The notes under the pieces: model-generated
The model's database searches: none
What the model was told of the DNA's origin: nothing
What the model saw: only the letters and a program-made list of their open reading frames with translations
Program-made: the position numbers and the translations under genes
Shown here: one piece after another, positions 1 to 8,071 of the stretch
Layout of the letters: every line of letters begins with the position of its first letter
Position numbering within the stretch: position 1 is the first letter of the stretch
Assembly (NCBI GenBank): GCA_001275005.1
Contig: JWZX01002001.1
Span: 1-18,516 of the forward strand
Direction of reading: 5' to 3'
Length of the DNA stretch: 18,516 nucleotides
From: Chrysochromulina tobinii
Lineage: Eukaryota > Haptophyta > Prymnesiales > Chrysochromulinaceae

Positions 1-343
1 TTCAATCACGCGCTACTGGAATCGAAGATAAGTGGCACCATGTTCTTCGCGCAGTGGTGGGTGCTAGACCTGACCTCAGAACCGCTCCCTCACATGTGCG
101 GTCGGTCGGAGAAGGTCTGAGGCAGGTGCGCATTCATGATACAACTAAGATACAACAAAAGCAAGAGCCCCGCGCACGACATGAAAATTAGGCAAAAATA
201 GTTTGAAACTTAACTTAGTTTGAGGATTCGACCTGTCTCCTTCATATTCTGAATCGATGCAAATACATGATCGTCATCACGTCAATCGTCATGACACGTC
301 GCTAGCATCAAGACTCGCTGTGTAGCGGCCACCGCGGAATCTG
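1..343. other. Left-edge gap of uncertain content
   Basis: No complete gene is visible. Plus-strand frame 1 is open from the window edge to a TGA at 118-120 (39 codons, ending in MCGRSEKV) and could be the 3' end of a gene entering from the left. Frame 3 is also open, from base 3 to a TAG near 190, so the evidence for either frame is weak. From about 120 the sequence is AT-richer and looks non-coding. It has small direct repeats (gatacaac twice near 135-155, atcgtcat twice near 265-295). Confidence 0.35.
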
Positions 344-1285
344 CTATGCTGACAGCTCCCCACTTCGCTTCTCAACAAGCATGGTGTCGAGCGAATAGGC
401 AAATCTCATGCACACTAGCGCAGGGTCCCATGAGTCGACGGGGTATCCAAATTCATCCAATTTGACGGGCTTTGGGGGCGGCGGAGGAGCAGGCTGTCGT
501 GCCTGCCGTTCTAGCTCGAGCCGAAACTCGTCGGTCATTTGCGAGGCTGGCTCGATCGTGGCATCGGTGTCTTCCGCCGCCTCCGCTGCGGCGCCACCCA
601 GCGATGCAGCCGGCTCCCTTGTGCTGAGAGCCGGCGAGCCGGCTGTTGACCAACGTGTGTCATGAAACCACACGCGAAGATCGTCCGGGGTGATGGGCCT
701 GTGTAAAATGAGCGCGTCGACCAACCCATGCGACGGATGGTCGAAAGCCTGCGGCAGCAGCCCCACCTCGACGAAGCCAGCCTCGCGCCACATGCACTTG
801 CCAGGTGGCTGCGGGTTCCAGACATGCAGCTGGATGGCCCTATACCCAAGGACCGCCGCCGATTGGATGGCGTGCCGCACCATCGCTCGCGCGACCCCGC
901 GGCTTCTCATGGTTGGCGCTGTGATGAACTCGGCTGTGCAGACATGAGCTCCATTCCCACCATGGGCAGGACCAATAGCGTATGTGCCGAGCGGATTCTC
1001 GGCCTTCTTGCCAGCATCGGATACTGATTGCGCCACGCACACCCGCCGCGGCCCACCGATCCAGTAGTCGATCCCGTCCTGACGGGGAATATCTGGCGAA
1101 ACGCACAACGCATCGCCCGCCCTGAACACGGGATCAAGGATCACTTGCCATAGCGCGTCCACATCCTCCTCGTCGATGTCACGTATGCAGAGCGCATCCG
1201 TCAAGCTATCAGAGCTGCCTCCTGGTTTGCCTCTCATCCAGCCGGGCATTCTGAGCGACTTTGTGGGTGATGGCGGTGGCTGCAT
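344..1285 (-). CDS. GNAT-family N-acetyltransferase
   Basis: A 313-residue protein starting at the first ATG. The open frame extends upstream to a GTG at 1366, which I did not use. Residues about 31-197 form a GNAT fold: an N-terminal helix region (ALCIRDIDEEDVDALW), central strands (GTYAIGP, CTAEFITAP), and an acetyl-CoA pyrophosphate-binding motif A around residues 126-136 (R-S-R-G-V-A). Then come LGYRAIQLHVW and a C-terminal W-R-E-A-G-F-V-E-V-G-L motif typical of GNATs. The order resembles fungal Mpr1-type acetyltransferases, but the substrate cannot be read from sequence. Residues about 215-285 are low-complexity (Ala/Glu, then poly-Pro), and a more ordered tail (KLDEFGYPVDSWDP) follows. 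It is divergent from the small gene at 1909. The family call is firm; the substrate is unknown. Confidence 0.88.
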   Translation of the reverse strand: MQPPPSPTKSLRMPGWMRGKPGGSSDSLTDALCIRDIDEEDVDALWQVILDPVFRAGDALCVSPDIPRQDGIDYWIGGPRRVCVAQSVSDAGKKAENPLGTYAIGPAHGGNGAHVCTAEFITAPTMRSRGVARAMVRHAIQSAAVLGYRAIQLHVWNPQPPGKCMWREAGFVEVGLLPQAFDHPSHGLVDALILHRPITPDDLRVWFHDTRWSTAGSPALSTREPAASLGGAAAEAAEDTDATIEPASQMTDEFRLELERQARQPAPPPPPKPVKLDEFGYPVDSWDPALVCMRFAYSLDTMLVEKRSGELSA

Positions 1286-1908
1286 GCTGGGAGAGGGACC
1301 CAGCAGCCGGCGAGGAGTGGCACGAACTGTTGCCAGGTGGTTCTTTGCGCGCGCCCTATCTCGCACAGCGTGTGTGGGCGGAGCAAGTTCTGGGCCCAGG
1401 GACTCCGTTGCGGCGCGTTATTGGCCAACTTAGTCAAGTCTTTCCCAATACTGAATAGAGCATGTTTGCTCGCTCGATGAGAGTGCATACAGTAAAAGCT
1501 TACACTTGTATTCGTACCGACCCTGTGAACATTGGTTCAGTACAGCATGGAGTCGCGAGGTGATCGATGCTTCGAGCGCAATTTGCTCCTAAGTCGAGCG
1601 CGTGCGTGCGTGCGTGCGTGCGTGCGTGGGGGTGCTCCCCCGACGTTCACCGGCTGAGCGTCAGCGCGCGCTTTCCCGGTCCCCGTGTAGTCTACCCTGT
1701 CAGCACTGAGTGTGTGTGTGGACTCTCTCGTATGTGAAGCTCTGAGAAATCTAACGAAACGTATGTAACGAATGCGTAATCGCGCATCACCTCCGTCCTC
1801 GCACGCGCGTGTGCACGCGCACGCCACAAGCTCAGCGATCGGGAGGGGAGCTCCTGCCTGCCACGACAGGCTTTTGAGCGGGCCAAGGTCTCACACAAAC
1901 GCGCAGAA
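1286..1908. promoter_or_regulatory. Divergent intergenic region with alternating purine-pyrimidine tracts
   Basis: This 623-bp gap lies between the 5' ends of the GNAT gene and the 161-residue ORF, so it should hold both promoters. It contains seven CGTG units at 1601-1628, followed directly by a small GGGGG-tgct-CCCCC hairpin (1628-1641). A second alternating purine-pyrimidine tract lies at 1801-1824. No gene-like ORF and no clear TATA element were recognised. Confidence 0.55.
1598..1628. repeat. CGTG tetranucleotide microsatellite
   Basis: Seven exact CGTG units occupy 1601-1628. With the preceding bases, the strict purine-pyrimidine alternation runs 1598-1628. Confidence 0.95.
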
Positions 1909-2394
1909 ATGCCCTACATGAGCGCCGAGATGAGAGGACTGAGCGCAGGCAATCATCTCCGGCTCGGAATCGTTCCGGAGTCCCAGCCGTACCGAGGGCT
2001 TACGCCTAGAGAGCGCGCAGGTCACCTCAGTCCAGGTCCTTCGCTCCTCTCGCGGCCCGGATCCGCCACCAATTCTCCGCGGTTGCCGCGTCAGCAGCCT
2101 GCTGCTGCTTTCACGGCAAGCATGCGTGGCCTCCGGATTCCCGAGCCGCTGCCACAGCGTGGGCTGACAGCTGACGAGCGGGCCAATCCGACGCAGGCGT
2201 GCAGGGGCCCTTCTCTGCTCTACCGAGACCGCTTTGGCCAAAGCTCATCAGCTGGAGGCCCGGGGGTTGAGACGCGGCGCGGCTTTGAAGCCAAAATGGT
2301 ACTGCCCCTGCCTGAGCTACCGTTTGCCGCGGTCCGCGCACTGCCGGCCAAGTACGCGAGTCAGCTCCGCACTGTGCTTATCCAGCCCCGGTGA
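1909..2394 (+). CDS. Hypothetical protein with internal duplication
   Basis: A 161-residue ORF of unknown function. The first ATG is used; the frame is open back to a TAA at 1777-1779 with no other ATG. The case for a real gene is a protein-level internal repeat. Residues about 8-48 (MRGL... then Y-RGLTPRERA... then PGPSLLSR) recur at about 68-108 (MRGL... then Q-RGLTADERA... then RGPSLLYR). The DNA of the two copies has diverged more than the protein, as expected under coding selection. No membrane segment, signal peptide or known fold was seen; it is rich in Arg, Pro and Ser. It is divergent from the GNAT gene and convergent with the NOA1-type GTPase. It may be one exon of a longer gene. 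Confidence 0.5.
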   Translation: MPYMSAEMRGLSAGNHLRLGIVPESQPYRGLTPRERAGHLSPGPSLLSRPGSATNSPRLPRQQPAAAFTASMRGLRIPEPLPQRGLTADERANPTQACRGPSLLYRDRFGQSSSAGGPGVETRRGFEAKMVLPLPELPFAAVRALPAKYASQLRTVLIQPR

Positions 2395-2917
2395 GACTGG
2401 TCTGGTTGACGAAGGCTGGCAGTATAGGTTTCACGGTTAAGAGTGCATCCACTCGATTCTAGCGTGAGGGGTAGTGTTTGACCCAGATGCGAGAAGGCGG
2501 TACCGGCGCGGCGGGGGCGGGGGGACAGACCCACGCCAGAAGGCGCGATCCACTATTTTCTCGCCGCAGGATGCCGGTCTGGATTCACACACTATCGGTC
2601 TGGATTCACACACTATCCCCACCACCTGATTTTGAACCGCTGGCGCTGCAGTGGCGGTGTCGGGTGAGGGGTGTGTGCACGGTGTCGTTGTCGTGCGTGT
2701 GAGCGAAAAATAGTGTCGTTTTGCCACTGGCGTCAGACTCATATCTCCGTCGCCCGATTCGCGGATTGGTACGACTGAGTGTGCGAGGCCTCTCTGGTGA
2801 GGCGTGAGCGGACTCACTGTTTACTAAAATACGGCCGGTCGCGAAGCCGGCTCTCTCGTCCGGCGCCGCTCGCCAAATCCGCGCGCCGCCCGGCCTCAAC
2901 CAGCACCCAGCCGTTTT
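2395..2917. other. Convergent intergenic region
   Basis: Gap between two converging 3' ends. It holds a perfect 21-bp tandem duplication (2576-2617) and a G-rich stretch at 2505-2525. An imperfect inverted pair (cactattttctcgc near 2551 and gcgaaaaatagtg near 2703) is also present. No gene-like ORF: minus-strand frames open here lack any recognisable domain. Confidence 0.5.
2576..2617. repeat. 21-bp perfect tandem duplication
   Basis: Two exact adjacent copies, 2576-2596 and 2597-2617, each beginning ggtctggattcac. Confidence 0.95.
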
Positions 2918-4471
2918 TCAATCCATCCACCGATCTGCCGCCGAGATGACGGTCTCATCCGGCGCCCAGTCGACGTGGTTGGGAAGCCCCCCGATAGGCA
3001 TCGGCGGGCGCACTGAGACAGTGACGCCTTTTGGCACCCACACCGCTAGCCGCACGCGCATCGGGCTGCCCTTGTCAACGAGCGAGGCGAGGGCGCCCAC
3101 GGACACCCACCCAAGCCCTGAGATGCACACGTCCGCCACCTGCTGCATCTCCGTGAGCTCGAGCTCAATCTCGCGGCTGAGCACCAACCCACCCAGCTCG
3201 GTGGCCGAGGCTACGTCCAAAGGCGGCGTGAGGCTCCGGCCAGCTTCGGCCGCGTACAGCGCGTCCGCGTCGGCCGTGCTCTCGCAGTGCGTGACGCGCA
3301 GGTTGAACGCGGCGACGAAGCTCAGCCGGAGCGCCGGCGGCGCCTCGAGCACATCGACGCGCACGAGCCCGCCCCAGAAGAATGTCGAGCCAGCGGCATA
3401 CGCTGTGGGCGTGTACGGCTTCACGCGCCCACGTGGCAGGATGGCCTTGAGCTCCTCGGGCAAGAGCTGCGCCGAGAGCCGGTGCGCCAAGTGCACGCCG
3501 GGCGTGTCGAAGAGCATCGACGCGCCGTCGAAGCAGTCGACGCCGATCATGCGAAGGGTGGTCCCGGGAGTTGGCGAGGAGAGGGGTAGCCGTTTAGCCT
3601 TCTGACCGAAGGCCTCCTCGAGGAGCGCGCCGACGAAGAGCGACTTACCGACGTTGGCGGCGCCGAGCACGAACAAGTCGCGCCCCTTGCGCTCGATGAG
3701 GATCGAGCGCACCGCCGTCGACATCCCCTCACCCGTCTTCGCCGAGACCAAGTGGACGCTCACTACGTTCAGTAGAGGTGAGAGGCGCTCGGAGAGCCAT
3801 CCCTCGACCTCGGACGCGATGGTGCCCTTGGGCAGCAGGTCCACCTTGGTGCCGATGAGCACGATCGGGTTGCCGGCCACCAGGTCGCGCACGCGCGGCA
3901 AGAAGGAGCCGGTCACGTCCGTCAAATCCACGAGCAACACCACCAGACACTTGAGATCACGAATCGAAGCGAGCTCCGCGCGCAGCTGCTCGGGCGTCGT
4001 CACGCCCACGCCATCCGACGCGGGCTCGGTGGCGCGGAGCATGCGCCCCTCGGCGACCGCCGGCAGGATCTCGCCCTGCGCGAGCGAGCGGCAGCGGGTG
4101 CAAAGCAGCAGCTTGAGCTGCCGATGCACTGCCTTCTCCTCGTACCGGTCGGGCTCGACATAGCCAGCGACCGAGGGAGCGGCCGTCTGCAAGTCAGCGC
4201 CACAGCCGTAACAGGCACAGCGCTGCTTTGCAATCTTGGCCGGCTTGGGCCTCGGCGCTCTGGGCTCAGCGTCAGTGCGCTTCCGCCGCTTGCTCGTGCC
4301 TGCTGCCGATGTCGCCGCACCTTTGCTCGTGTCGAGAAGCGCGTCGAGCCACTCTGGCTCAAGTTCCTGCAGCAGAGGTGGCGCTACGCGTGCGGAACGT
4401 CGCGTCGGCGTGCGCAGCACCGGGCTGAGTAGCGCGCCGAGTCCAAGCAGCGTGATGAGGGTCGACGTCAT
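2918..4471 (-). CDS. Circularly permuted GTPase, NOA1/YqeH/BPG2 type
   Basis: A 517-residue protein of the YqeH/NOA1/BPG2/RIF1 family, GTPases that assist small ribosomal subunit assembly or rRNA maturation in bacteria and organelles. A treble-clef-like zinc site comes first (C87-x-x-C90 and C124-x-x-C127). The G motifs follow in circularly permuted order: G4 TKVD (208-211), G5 SAK (243-245), G1 GAANVGKS (270-277), G2 PGTT (302-305), G3 DTPG (322-325). A long C-terminal domain follows, as in the family. The N-terminus (MTSTLITLLGLGALLS, then Arg-rich RTPTRRSARV) looks like a hydrophobic signal plus transit-like segment, consistent with import into a complex plastid; a mitochondrial location is not excluded. 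I chose the ATG directly after an in-frame GTG. It shares a 219-bp divergent gap with the next gene. Confidence 0.95.
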   Translation of the reverse strand: MTSTLITLLGLGALLSPVLRTPTRRSARVAPPLLQELEPEWLDALLDTSKGAATSAAGTSKRRKRTDAEPRAPRPKPAKIAKQRCACYGCGADLQTAAPSVAGYVEPDRYEEKAVHRQLKLLLCTRCRSLAQGEILPAVAEGRMLRATEPASDGVGVTTPEQLRAELASIRDLKCLVVLLVDLTDVTGSFLPRVRDLVAGNPIVLIGTKVDLLPKGTIASEVEGWLSERLSPLLNVVSVHLVSAKTGEGMSTAVRSILIERKGRDLFVLGAANVGKSLFVGALLEEAFGQKAKRLPLSSPTPGTTLRMIGVDCFDGASMLFDTPGVHLAHRLSAQLLPEELKAILPRGRVKPYTPTAYAAGSTFFWGGLVRVDVLEAPPALRLSFVAAFNLRVTHCESTADADALYAAEAGRSLTPPLDVASATELGGLVLSREIELELTEMQQVADVCISGLGWVSVGALASLVDKGSPMRVRLAVWVPKGVTVSVRPPMPIGGLPNHVDWAPDETVISAADRWMD

Positions 4472-4690
4472 CACACGAAAAGTGACGGCGGCGGTCGAAC
4501 CGCGCCCAAGGCTGCCTAACGAGACTTTTCATAGATAGTCTCGCAGAGAGTTCGCTGTGAAGGTTGCCTTCTGCGGCAACCCCAAGAACAAGTTCCTGAA
4601 CTGCCACCGACGAACAGCCCCAACAAGGTCTGTCTTGCCGGCCGGCTGTGCTGGTGCTGGGCGACCGGCTGGTTCCTATTCGCCGCCGTC
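4472..4690. promoter_or_regulatory. Shared divergent 5' region
   Basis: The 219 bp between the start codons of the NOA1-type GTPase (-) and the coiled-coil protein (+) must contain both 5' flanks. A 7-bp stem hairpin (GGTTGCC 4562-4568, GGCAACC 4575-4581) lies inside. No TATA box was recognised. Confidence 0.5.
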
Positions 4691-6103
4691 ATGATGAGCC
4701 TCACCCCGTCGGCGCAAAAGACGCTCGTGGAGCAGTATTCGTCCATCGAGCCAACAATGGCTGAGCTCAAGCAGGCGATCCTTATTCTGGCCGCCCGGCA
4801 CGATGACCACGATCGCCGGCTCAAGTCGCTCGAGGAGTCGTGCGCCGATTCGCACCGTGGTACGGCGGCAGCGGTCAGGTCGATCGTCGAGATGCGCGAG
4901 CGGGAGCAGGCACTGCTCTCACGCCTCGACCATAATGACCAGGCGATCGCCGCCGTTCTAGCAGAGCACGCACGCAAGGTCGACATGCCCGGTCTCGAGG
5001 CGCTGCTGGCGCTCAAGGCGGACAAGAAGTCGGCGGATCAACGGCTGCGTGACGCGGCGCGGCAACTAGCCGAACTCCGCGAGCAGGTCTTCGCGCGCTG
5101 CGAGAGCCTGCAGCAGGCCATGCAGCAGGCGATGCAGGAGATGCAACTGCTCGACTCGCGCCTCGTGAGCGTGCGGCGCTGGCCAGCCGACGCCCCTGCC
5201 GCAGCTCCGAGCAGTGCCGAGCCGTGGCGCAGTGACGCGCCGGCCGACGCTCCACCGCCAATGGAACAGTCATCGCCGCAGCTGCAGCCCCAGCCACCGT
5301 CGCAGCCGCCGCCGCAGCCGCAGCAGCCACGCGGCTGCGGAGAAAGCCGACAGTGGGTCGACACGCACGCGTCCGTGGCTGTGAGTCCCCCGGGCTCATC
5401 CTTTGGCTCAGGGCGGCCCGTCGGGCGCACGTGTGGCGGCGGCAGCGCGGGCACGTACAATCGGCCTCACAGTGCGGCCGCACGCTGTGGTGCGACTATC
5501 GCTGGCGGGGCGGCGCAGAGCGTGCCGTGGCCAGGCACTACAATCGCAGGGCACGAAGCGCACGTCCATGGCGTGACGCACCCCGCGTTACCCCCACAGA
5601 CTGGGGGTGCCCGCACGTGCTGCTCTCGCCCTCAGAGTGCTCAACTCAGCGCTCGGTCAGCGACGTCTGGGCGCTCTCAGATTCAATCTCAGATTCAACC
5701 TCAGATTCACCCTCATGCTTACTCAACGGCTCCGCCTGTCAGCATCGTCCCTACGAAGAACAATCCATACATGGTGGGCCTGGGCGGCAACCCATACATG
5801 GTTGAAGGGTCCATCTCGGTCACTACCCTGGGCGGCGGTGCTGGCGTGGCACTGCGCCCTACTAGCGCGGCACTGCGCCCCACTGCACACGGCTTCACGC
5901 CCGCCGGCGCCGGTATAGGTGGCCATCGGCACGCACCTACGTGCTTCGCTCAGAACGGCGCGCATGATGGGCCGTCGCTGGCGCCCACTGTGACTTCCGC
6001 CGCGATGGGCTTTGGAGGGGAACACGAAGAGGTGCGTGTCAATGCCGCTGAGGTGGCCGCGGCGCAGCGCAGGCTCGAGGAGCATCTAGAGGCGCGGTCG
6101 TGA
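4691..6103 (+). CDS. Coiled-coil and Pro/Gln-rich protein with RPxSA motifs
   Basis: A 470-residue protein of unknown function. Residues about 15-160 are charged and heptad-like, rich in Glu, Arg, Leu, Gln and Ala, and should form a coiled coil (for example HDRRLKSLEESCAD and LRDAARQLAELREQV). Residues about 170-225 are Pro/Gln/Ser-rich, with runs such as QPQPPSQPPPQPQQP. The C-terminal half is Gly/Ala/Pro/Ser-rich and carries recurring short motifs: RPHSA, RPQSA and RPTSA; three SQIQ/PQIH units; and two NPYMV copies nine residues apart. It ends in a short charged helix (EVAAAQRRLEEHLEARS). No catalytic domain, signal peptide or TM segment was seen. A scaffold or cytoskeletal role would fit but is inference. 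The first ATG is used. It is convergent with the 251-residue gene. Confidence 0.75.
   Translation: MMSLTPSAQKTLVEQYSSIEPTMAELKQAILILAARHDDHDRRLKSLEESCADSHRGTAAAVRSIVEMREREQALLSRLDHNDQAIAAVLAEHARKVDMPGLEALLALKADKKSADQRLRDAARQLAELREQVFARCESLQQAMQQAMQEMQLLDSRLVSVRRWPADAPAAAPSSAEPWRSDAPADAPPPMEQSSPQLQPQPPSQPPPQPQQPRGCGESRQWVDTHASVAVSPPGSSFGSGRPVGRTCGGGSAGTYNRPHSAAARCGATIAGGAAQSVPWPGTTIAGHEAHVHGVTHPALPPQTGGARTCCSRPQSAQLSARSATSGRSQIQSQIQPQIHPHAYSTAPPVSIVPTKNNPYMVGLGGNPYMVEGSISVTTLGGGAGVALRPTSAALRPTAHGFTPAGAGIGGHRHAPTCFAQNGAHDGPSLAPTVTSAAMGFGGEHEEVRVNAAEVAAAQRRLEEHLEARS
5676..5714 (+). repeat. Short in-frame tandem repeat (cagattca units)
   Basis: Three successive cagattca-type units of about 12 bp inside the coiled-coil protein gene, encoding SQIQ, SQIQ and PQIH. 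Confidence 0.75.
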
Positions 6104-6702
6104 GGGCCCTCAGACCCAATTGCTCAGATCACGTGTTACGTACTAGATGAGGCCAAACACGCGAGAGTCGCATCTCGCAACTCCGTTATAAAGACGCACC
6201 CTGACCGCCTCACGGGCGGTATTCCCGGCTTTCCCCGGGTAATTCCATGGGTAATTCACGCCAACACGCAACAGGCAGCGGGCGCGCGGCGCCCCGCGCC
6301 GGCGGCCCCGCAGGCGCGACCCCCCGACCCCGGTCCCCGCCGGCGCAGGCAGGGTCACGCGGCGCGCTGGGCAACCCGGCTCGGATATTTTATCTCAAAA
6401 TGGCTCCGTCGACGGTTCAATTGCGTCGACATTCCGGCAACAACCGGCAAACGCCAAACCTCGCAATCGCATGCAGTCTTCCCGACTCTCTCTTTGTATC
6501 TCTCTTCGTGCCCCTTGATTGTGACGTGACGCACGCTTTAATGCTGAATGCTGCACAGACAGCTGCGAGCGCTGCTGGCATGTACGCTTGTATGGTCCCA
6601 TTCTCCCAACGTGCAATCGGCCTGAAACTCGCCTTGGCTCGCGGTCGCCCCAAAGCGACGAGAGCCTAACGGGAATCTGTCATCGAGAGACCAACCTCGC
6701 CG
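6104..6702. other. Convergent intergenic region
   Basis: A 599-bp gap between two converging 3' ends. A TATA-like tataaag sits at 6187-6193, about 55 bp before an ATG at 6247 that opens a 140-codon plus-strand frame. That frame begins with a GC-driven Gly/Pro/Arg/Ala stretch and shows no domain, so I do not call it a gene. A perfect hairpin with 7-bp arms (6408-6414 and 6424-6430) and a 12-bp-period direct repeat of gggtaattc (6237 and 6249) are present. No tRNA was recognised. Confidence 0.45.
6408..6430. repeat. Perfect 7-bp-stem inverted repeat
   Basis: GTCGACG at 6408-6414 pairs with CGTCGAC at 6424-6430 across a 9-nt loop. It lies in a convergent gap; its function is unknown. Confidence 0.75.
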
Positions 6703-7458
6703 CTACGCCGAGAGCATGGCCGCCCACTTTTCCCAGTTAGGCATGTAGAAGCCCGGCCGGTCTACTTGTCGGTTCTTGGCCCTCGTTGCATGCGAGATGG
6801 AGCCGAGGTCGAGGGCGCCGCCACCGGCGCGCTCATCCATGGTGGTGTCGCGGGTGGTGTCACGGTTGTAAATCTTCTCGTCGACGCACCACGGCTCTCG
6901 CGTAACCGGTGAGATGCCACGCAGAACGTGCGGGCAGTACCGCATCGGAGACGAGTCCCACATCGGCTTTCCATCCCCGCCACCAAAGGCCAAGCTTGCA
7001 TTCCGCTCCAGCCCCGTCGCAGTGATGTGGCTCTTGTAGCCATTGTTCGAGTCGAGAATGCTCTCATCGTTGTACTCTTCCACGCTCCCTCCGTCCATCG
7101 CCGCGTTGTACTGCTTCTCGAAGGATCCCGTCTTTTGCGCGAAGACGGCCGCATCCCGAGACCAAGGCTCCGAGGTGATCGGTTTCAGGCCCCGCAGATT
7201 CGCGGGAACATAGCGCATCGGCGTCGCGTCCCAGGCTCGCTCGCGCTCAGCATTCCGCCGCGCGAGCTCCCAGCGCGAGCGCTCCTTGAGCAGCTCGCGC
7301 GCGGTGCGCGAGCTCATGGCAGGCTGGTCGCCGTACCACGTTGTCCGCCTTTGCAACGGATGGTACACCTTTGCATATTCTGGCGCAGCTGGGAGCGGCA
7401 TCTCAATCGAGGCATCGGCAGCGACCGCCGCATCCTCGGCGGGCGCTGGTGCGCTCAT
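6703..7458 (-). CDS. Hypothetical protein with two WD-PMRY modules
   Basis: A 251-residue protein with a clear ATG and no domain I can name. Two copies of a module lie 91 residues apart, at about 76-102 and 167-193. The consensus is WDxxPMRYxPxxLRG followed by xxPxTxEPWxxD. Each copy is followed by a polar stretch ending near M-D-(G/E), with Tyr, Asn and Thr. The N-terminus is Ala/Pro-rich, residues about 50-75 are a charged helix (RTARELLKERSRWELARR), and the C-terminus is aromatic (FYMPNWEKWAAML). No signal peptide or TM segment was seen. Short repeated aromatic and basic modules of this kind occur in microtubule-associated and axonemal proteins, but that is only a suggestion. It is divergent from the homeobox gene. 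Confidence 0.8.
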   Translation of the reverse strand: MSAPAPAEDAAVAADASIEMPLPAAPEYAKVYHPLQRRTTWYGDQPAMSSRTARELLKERSRWELARRNAERERAWDATPMRYVPANLRGLKPITSEPWSRDAAVFAQKTGSFEKQYNAAMDGGSVEEYNDESILDSNNGYKSHITATGLERNASLAFGGGDGKPMWDSSPMRYCPHVLRGISPVTREPWCVDEKIYNRDTTRDTTMDERAGGGALDLGSISHATRAKNRQVDRPGFYMPNWEKWAAMLSA

Positions 7459-8071
7459 CGACGCCCCGGAGAGGCCTTGGAAGGAACTCCCTTCGCCCGA
7501 AAATCAGAGGTTGTTTCGCTTTGCGGAATTGCGCCGGGTTTGGACTTTTTTTTTCTCGCCCCAATCGCGCGGAGTTGACATACAGTTTACGTGCGGTTGG
7601 GGCCGGTTGCTGTACAATTATCAAGATGGGAACCGGGCGCGTGGCGTGCTTGCGCATCGTGTCGAATCGTGGGCCGACGTAGACGATGCTTGTATGTACA
7701 GTAATCATTAGATACATGTACTTGATTAGATACTTGTACATGTAACGCCGCGGCGGGACTGCAAAGAGAATCTATGGCAAAGTCCAAAGAGGACGCGCTT
7801 CGCCAAACTTGAGCGCGAAACAACAAAGTCACAATGCTGAGTTTTTTCACAACGGCCCGATTTCAACGGCTCTTCCACAGTCAACCTGAACTGAACTGAA
7901 CTGAACTGAACCGACAGCTGTTCCGTTGTACATGTAGGTAAAGTGAGTCCTGGCGATGCATGCAATATCCCGCTGATTGGCTCCTCCCAAATCGGGAATG
8001 TGGTTTGAGCATGGGTCCGAAAAAGGCCTCAAACCCTTTTGGACGATTGCGACCCCAGGGGCCAACTCGCC
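7459..8071. promoter_or_regulatory. Divergent 5' region upstream of the homeobox gene
   Basis: A 613-bp gap between the 251-residue gene (-) and the homeobox gene (+), less GC-rich than the flanking genes. It holds a T-tract (about 7548-7557), the 9-bp palindrome TAATCATTA (7702-7710), three TACATGTA palindromes (7713-7720, 7737-7744, 7929-7936), two ttagata copies (7708 and 7726), and five CTGAA units (7886-7910). TAAT/ATTA cores are typical homeodomain sites, so autoregulation is possible, but this is inference from motif presence only. Confidence 0.5.
7886..7910. repeat. CTGAA pentanucleotide microsatellite
   Basis: Five exact tandem CTGAA units, about 160 bp upstream of the homeobox start codon. 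Confidence 0.95.

Noticed and set aside
1283-1366. GTG/TTG starts for the GNAT gene, and likewise for the NOA1-type, homeobox and glycosyltransferase genes
   Set aside because: Non-ATG initiation is not expected in nuclear genes; the first in-frame ATG was used in each case.
2946-3605. 219-codon plus-strand ORF
   Set aside because: Antisense to the NOA1-type GTPase, whose motifs are unambiguous; it is a GC-driven shadow.
6247-6669. 140-codon plus-strand ORF downstream of a TATA-like element
   Set aside because: Compositionally GC-driven at its start, no domain or repeat signal; kept only as a note in the intergenic entry.
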